Assembly (NCBI GenBank): GCA_900115795.1
Contig: FOXT01000005.1
Coordinates: 243,015 to 307,014, forward strand
From: Lachnospiraceae bacterium XBB1006
GTDB taxonomy: Bacteria > Bacillota > Clostridia > Lachnospirales > Lachnospiraceae
DNA length: 64,000 nt
Reading direction: 5' to 3'
Shown here: one piece after another, positions 62,702-64,000 of the stretch
How the letters are laid out: each line of letters begins with the position of its first letter
Position numbering within the stretch: position 1 is the first letter of the stretch
Notes under the pieces: generated by a model
What the model saw: only the letters and a program-made list of their open reading frames with translations
Database searches by the model: none
What the model was told of the DNA's origin: nothing
Translations under genes and position numbers: made by a program

Positions 62702-63298
62702 ATGAAGAAAAGAAAAATAGTAGCAGCCCTGTTGGTGGGAATGGGGCTTTTGATTATGGCAGTGCCGTTTGTACTGCGTTATCAAGGCGAGCAGGAGGCA
62801 CAGGCTTTGATGCAGGATTTTCAGAAGGGAGTAAAGCGTCATGCGGAAGCGAAAGAAGAGCCGACCACCCATCGCAAAACGAAGGATGCCTTATTGTCGA
62901 GGGACAATGTCATCGGCATTATTGAAATCAAAAGTATTGGCATTTGTTATCCGGTAATGGAGGGAACAACCAATGCAGTATTAAATGCCGGTATCGGGCA
63001 TGAAGCGGATACCGTCGGAATTGGCGAAGACGGGAATTGCGTATTGTGTGGACATAATGGAAGCCGATATGGGGCATTTTTCACACCGTTAGCGAAAGTA
63101 AAGGTCGGAGATGAAGTATGTGTTACGGATAAAAAAGGGAAGGTGCATCGCTACGAGATTAGGACAACGAAAGTTGTTGAGCCGACGGATCTATCCATTA
63201 AGGAGCAGTGCGAAGAAGAAAAACTAACACTGTTTACTTGTGCGAATAAGGGAACCAAGCGGTTTGTGTGCGAATGCAGTCCTGTAAAGGAAAAGTAG
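62702..63298 (+). CDS. Sortase (class B/D-like)
   Basis: A 198-residue membrane-anchored transpeptidase. N-terminal membrane segment (about 7-26), then the sortase barrel with LCGHNGSRYG (His118), LTLFTCANKGTKRFV (Cys180 and Arg187). This is the TLxTC catalytic site. The likely substrate is the LTQTG-type adhesin at 36.5-41.9 kb of the same element. AAAAGGAGAC lies in front. The class is uncertain between B and D. Confidence 0.88.
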   Translation: MKKRKIVAALLVGMGLLIMAVPFVLRYQGEQEAQALMQDFQKGVKRHAEAKEEPTTHRKTKDALLSRDNVIGIIEIKSIGICYPVMEGTTNAVLNAGIGHEADTVGIGEDGNCVLCGHNGSRYGAFFTPLAKVKVGDEVCVTDKKGKVHRYEIRTTKVVEPTDLSIKEQCEEEKLTLFTCANKGTKRFVCECSPVKEK

Positions 63299-63314
63299 AA
63301 ATGGAGGAAGGAAA

Positions 63315-64000
63315 ATGAAGTATTCAATTAAGGTCAATGAAGTAAAGAATCCCGAAGGGAATATTCGTGGGTTTGCGTCGGTAACATTCGGAGACGCATT
63401 GAAGGTAACCAATATCGCGATTCTTGAAAATCGGGAGCGTGGAGAGGTATTTGTCTCCATGCCCCGCTATAAGTCAAGTGAGAAAGATGAGCGTGGAGAA
63501 GTGGTCTATAAGGATGTCTGTAACCCCATTACCAAGGAATTTCGAGAAGAATTGTATGGAAATATCTTAGAGGCATTCGGGCGAGTACAGGAGAGTAAGA
63601 ACGAGACCATGGTAGTTAATAAGGACAGTAAGGAAATGCCGGATATTTCGGTTGCGGTGGTGTCTTATGAACGAGAAGGCAGCAGTATCAAAGGGCTTGC
63701 CCGCGTATATGTCGATAAGAATTTCGTTGTCAGCAATGTGAGTATTCTTCAGGGAAAGAACGGAGCATTTGTTGCCATGCCATCCTACAAGACAAAGCAG
63801 GTGGATGAAACCGGAAAAGCAATCTATCAGGATCTATGCTACCCGGTAACGAAAGAGTTCCGGGAAAAGTTATACGGGGAAGTCCTTGAAAAATATCAGG
63901 AAGAAAAGGAAAAAAGTAAGGAAGAACTAAAATCTCACATGGAGCAGGCAGCAGAGAATAAGCAGGAATGGGAACCGGCACAGGACACGCCATTTAGGTA
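63315..64000 (+). CDS. Tandem SpoVG-domain protein (3' end cut by the window)
   Basis: At least 228 codons, open at the window edge. It holds two SpoVG-like domains: MKYSIKVNEVKNPEGNIRGFASVTFGDALKVTNIAIL ... FVSMPRYK, and SVAVVSYEREGSSIKGLARVYVDKNFVVSNVSIL ... FVAMPSYK, each with the PITKEFRE/PVTKEFRE-LYG end. SpoVG is a DNA/RNA-binding regulator; a doubled form may dimerise in cis. The ATG at 63315 follows ATGGAGGAAGG. A Gln/Glu-rich tail follows. SpoVG proteins are common at this place in Tn1549-like elements. Confidence 0.87.
   Translation, partial: MKYSIKVNEVKNPEGNIRGFASVTFGDALKVTNIAILENRERGEVFVSMPRYKSSEKDERGEVVYKDVCNPITKEFREELYGNILEAFGRVQESKNETMVVNKDSKEMPDISVAVVSYEREGSSIKGLARVYVDKNFVVSNVSILQGKNGAFVAMPSYKTKQVDETGKAIYQDLCYPVTKEFREKLYGEVLEKYQEEKEKSKEELKSHMEQAAENKQEWEPAQDTPFR

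Larger units (their letters stand above)
23760..64000 (+). mobile_element. Tn1549-like integrative conjugative element with cargo, right end missing
   Basis: From about 33.4 kb the gene set and order match the Tn1549 family of ICEs: repressor, ParM/ParR, MobC, MOBP relaxase, PcfB, VirD4, Maff2/VirB2, VirB6, PrgI, VirB4, NlpC/P60, methylase-helicase, sortase, SpoVG. Genes from 23.9 to 33.4 kb look like cargo, but whether they belong to the same element is inference. No integrase, recombinase or att core repeat could be identified here; the left boundary is placed after the ppdK terminator only because core genes stop there. Confidence 0.7.

Noticed and set aside
1-64000. tRNA or rRNA genes
   Set aside because: I looked for cloverleaf and CCA-end patterns in the gaps and for conserved rRNA stretches, and saw none.

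Overview
The window reads as a low-to-moderate GC Firmicute chromosome, most likely Lachnospiraceae (Clostridia). The grounds are the conserved Firmicutes order ireB-ruvX-DUF1292 followed nearby by trmR and a U32 peptidase, a rhodanese-less thiI next to a cysteine desulfurase, a eukaryotic-type single-chain glycyl-tRNA synthetase, pyruvate phosphate dikinase, and strong AGGAGG ribosome binding sites. The assignment is inference from gene content; no rRNA or tRNA gene is visible.

Bases 1 to about 23,750 are ordinary core chromosome, nearly all on the + strand: rsmE (partial), cysteine desulfurase, thiI, an HPr-like gene without its histidine (-), mtaB, ireB, ruvX, DUF1292, RNase J, a truncated MltG-like protein, trmR, trhP, aroC (-), tgt, yajC, mscS, an M16C metallopeptidase, era, recO, a lipoprotein, glyS, an aminotransferase and ppdK. 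The main theme is tRNA/rRNA modification and RNA processing. The aroC-tgt gap carries face-to-face promoters and a four-way-junction inverted-repeat element.

Bases 23,800 to 33,400 are an accessory block of variable, often AT-rich genes: an XRE regulator with three operator-like palindromes, a small SOS-type gene with a LexA box inside its promoter, a cluster with Ada-like zinc, HIRAN and GNAT proteins, a lipoprotein, a tight four-gene operon (HTH plus membrane coiled-coil proteins plus a 460-residue unknown), a 50-residue protein with an internal repeat, and a DUF4209-like protein with an RNxxAH motif. The last three items resemble the cargo or defence modules often carried by mobile elements.

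Bases 33,400 to 64,000 are most of a Tn1549-like integrative conjugative element (ICE). A divergent XRE repressor faces a promoter that drives about 500 nt of structured, apparently non-coding RNA and then a leader peptide, a cysteine-rich protein and parM/parR-like genes. After these come a 1785-residue thioester/Cna-B surface adhesin, DUF5688 and TOPRIM proteins, a six-copy palindromic repeat array, an oriT with a TATCTTG|C nick-like site, MobC and relaxase, a coiled-coil protein, PcfB, VirD4, the VirB2/B6/B3/B4-like genes, an NlpC/P60 hydrolase, a 2207-residue methylase-helicase with a tnpV gene overprinted inside it, a sortase and a tandem SpoVG protein cut by the window end. No integrase or recombinase is present, so the right end of the element lies beyond 64,000.

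Proposed logic: the XRE repressor holds the ICE quiet; on derepression the long leader RNA and transfer operon are expressed, the relaxase nicks oriT, VirD4 and the VirB-like channel export DNA, the adhesin anchored by the co-carried sortase aids cell contact, and ParMR may stabilise the excised circle.
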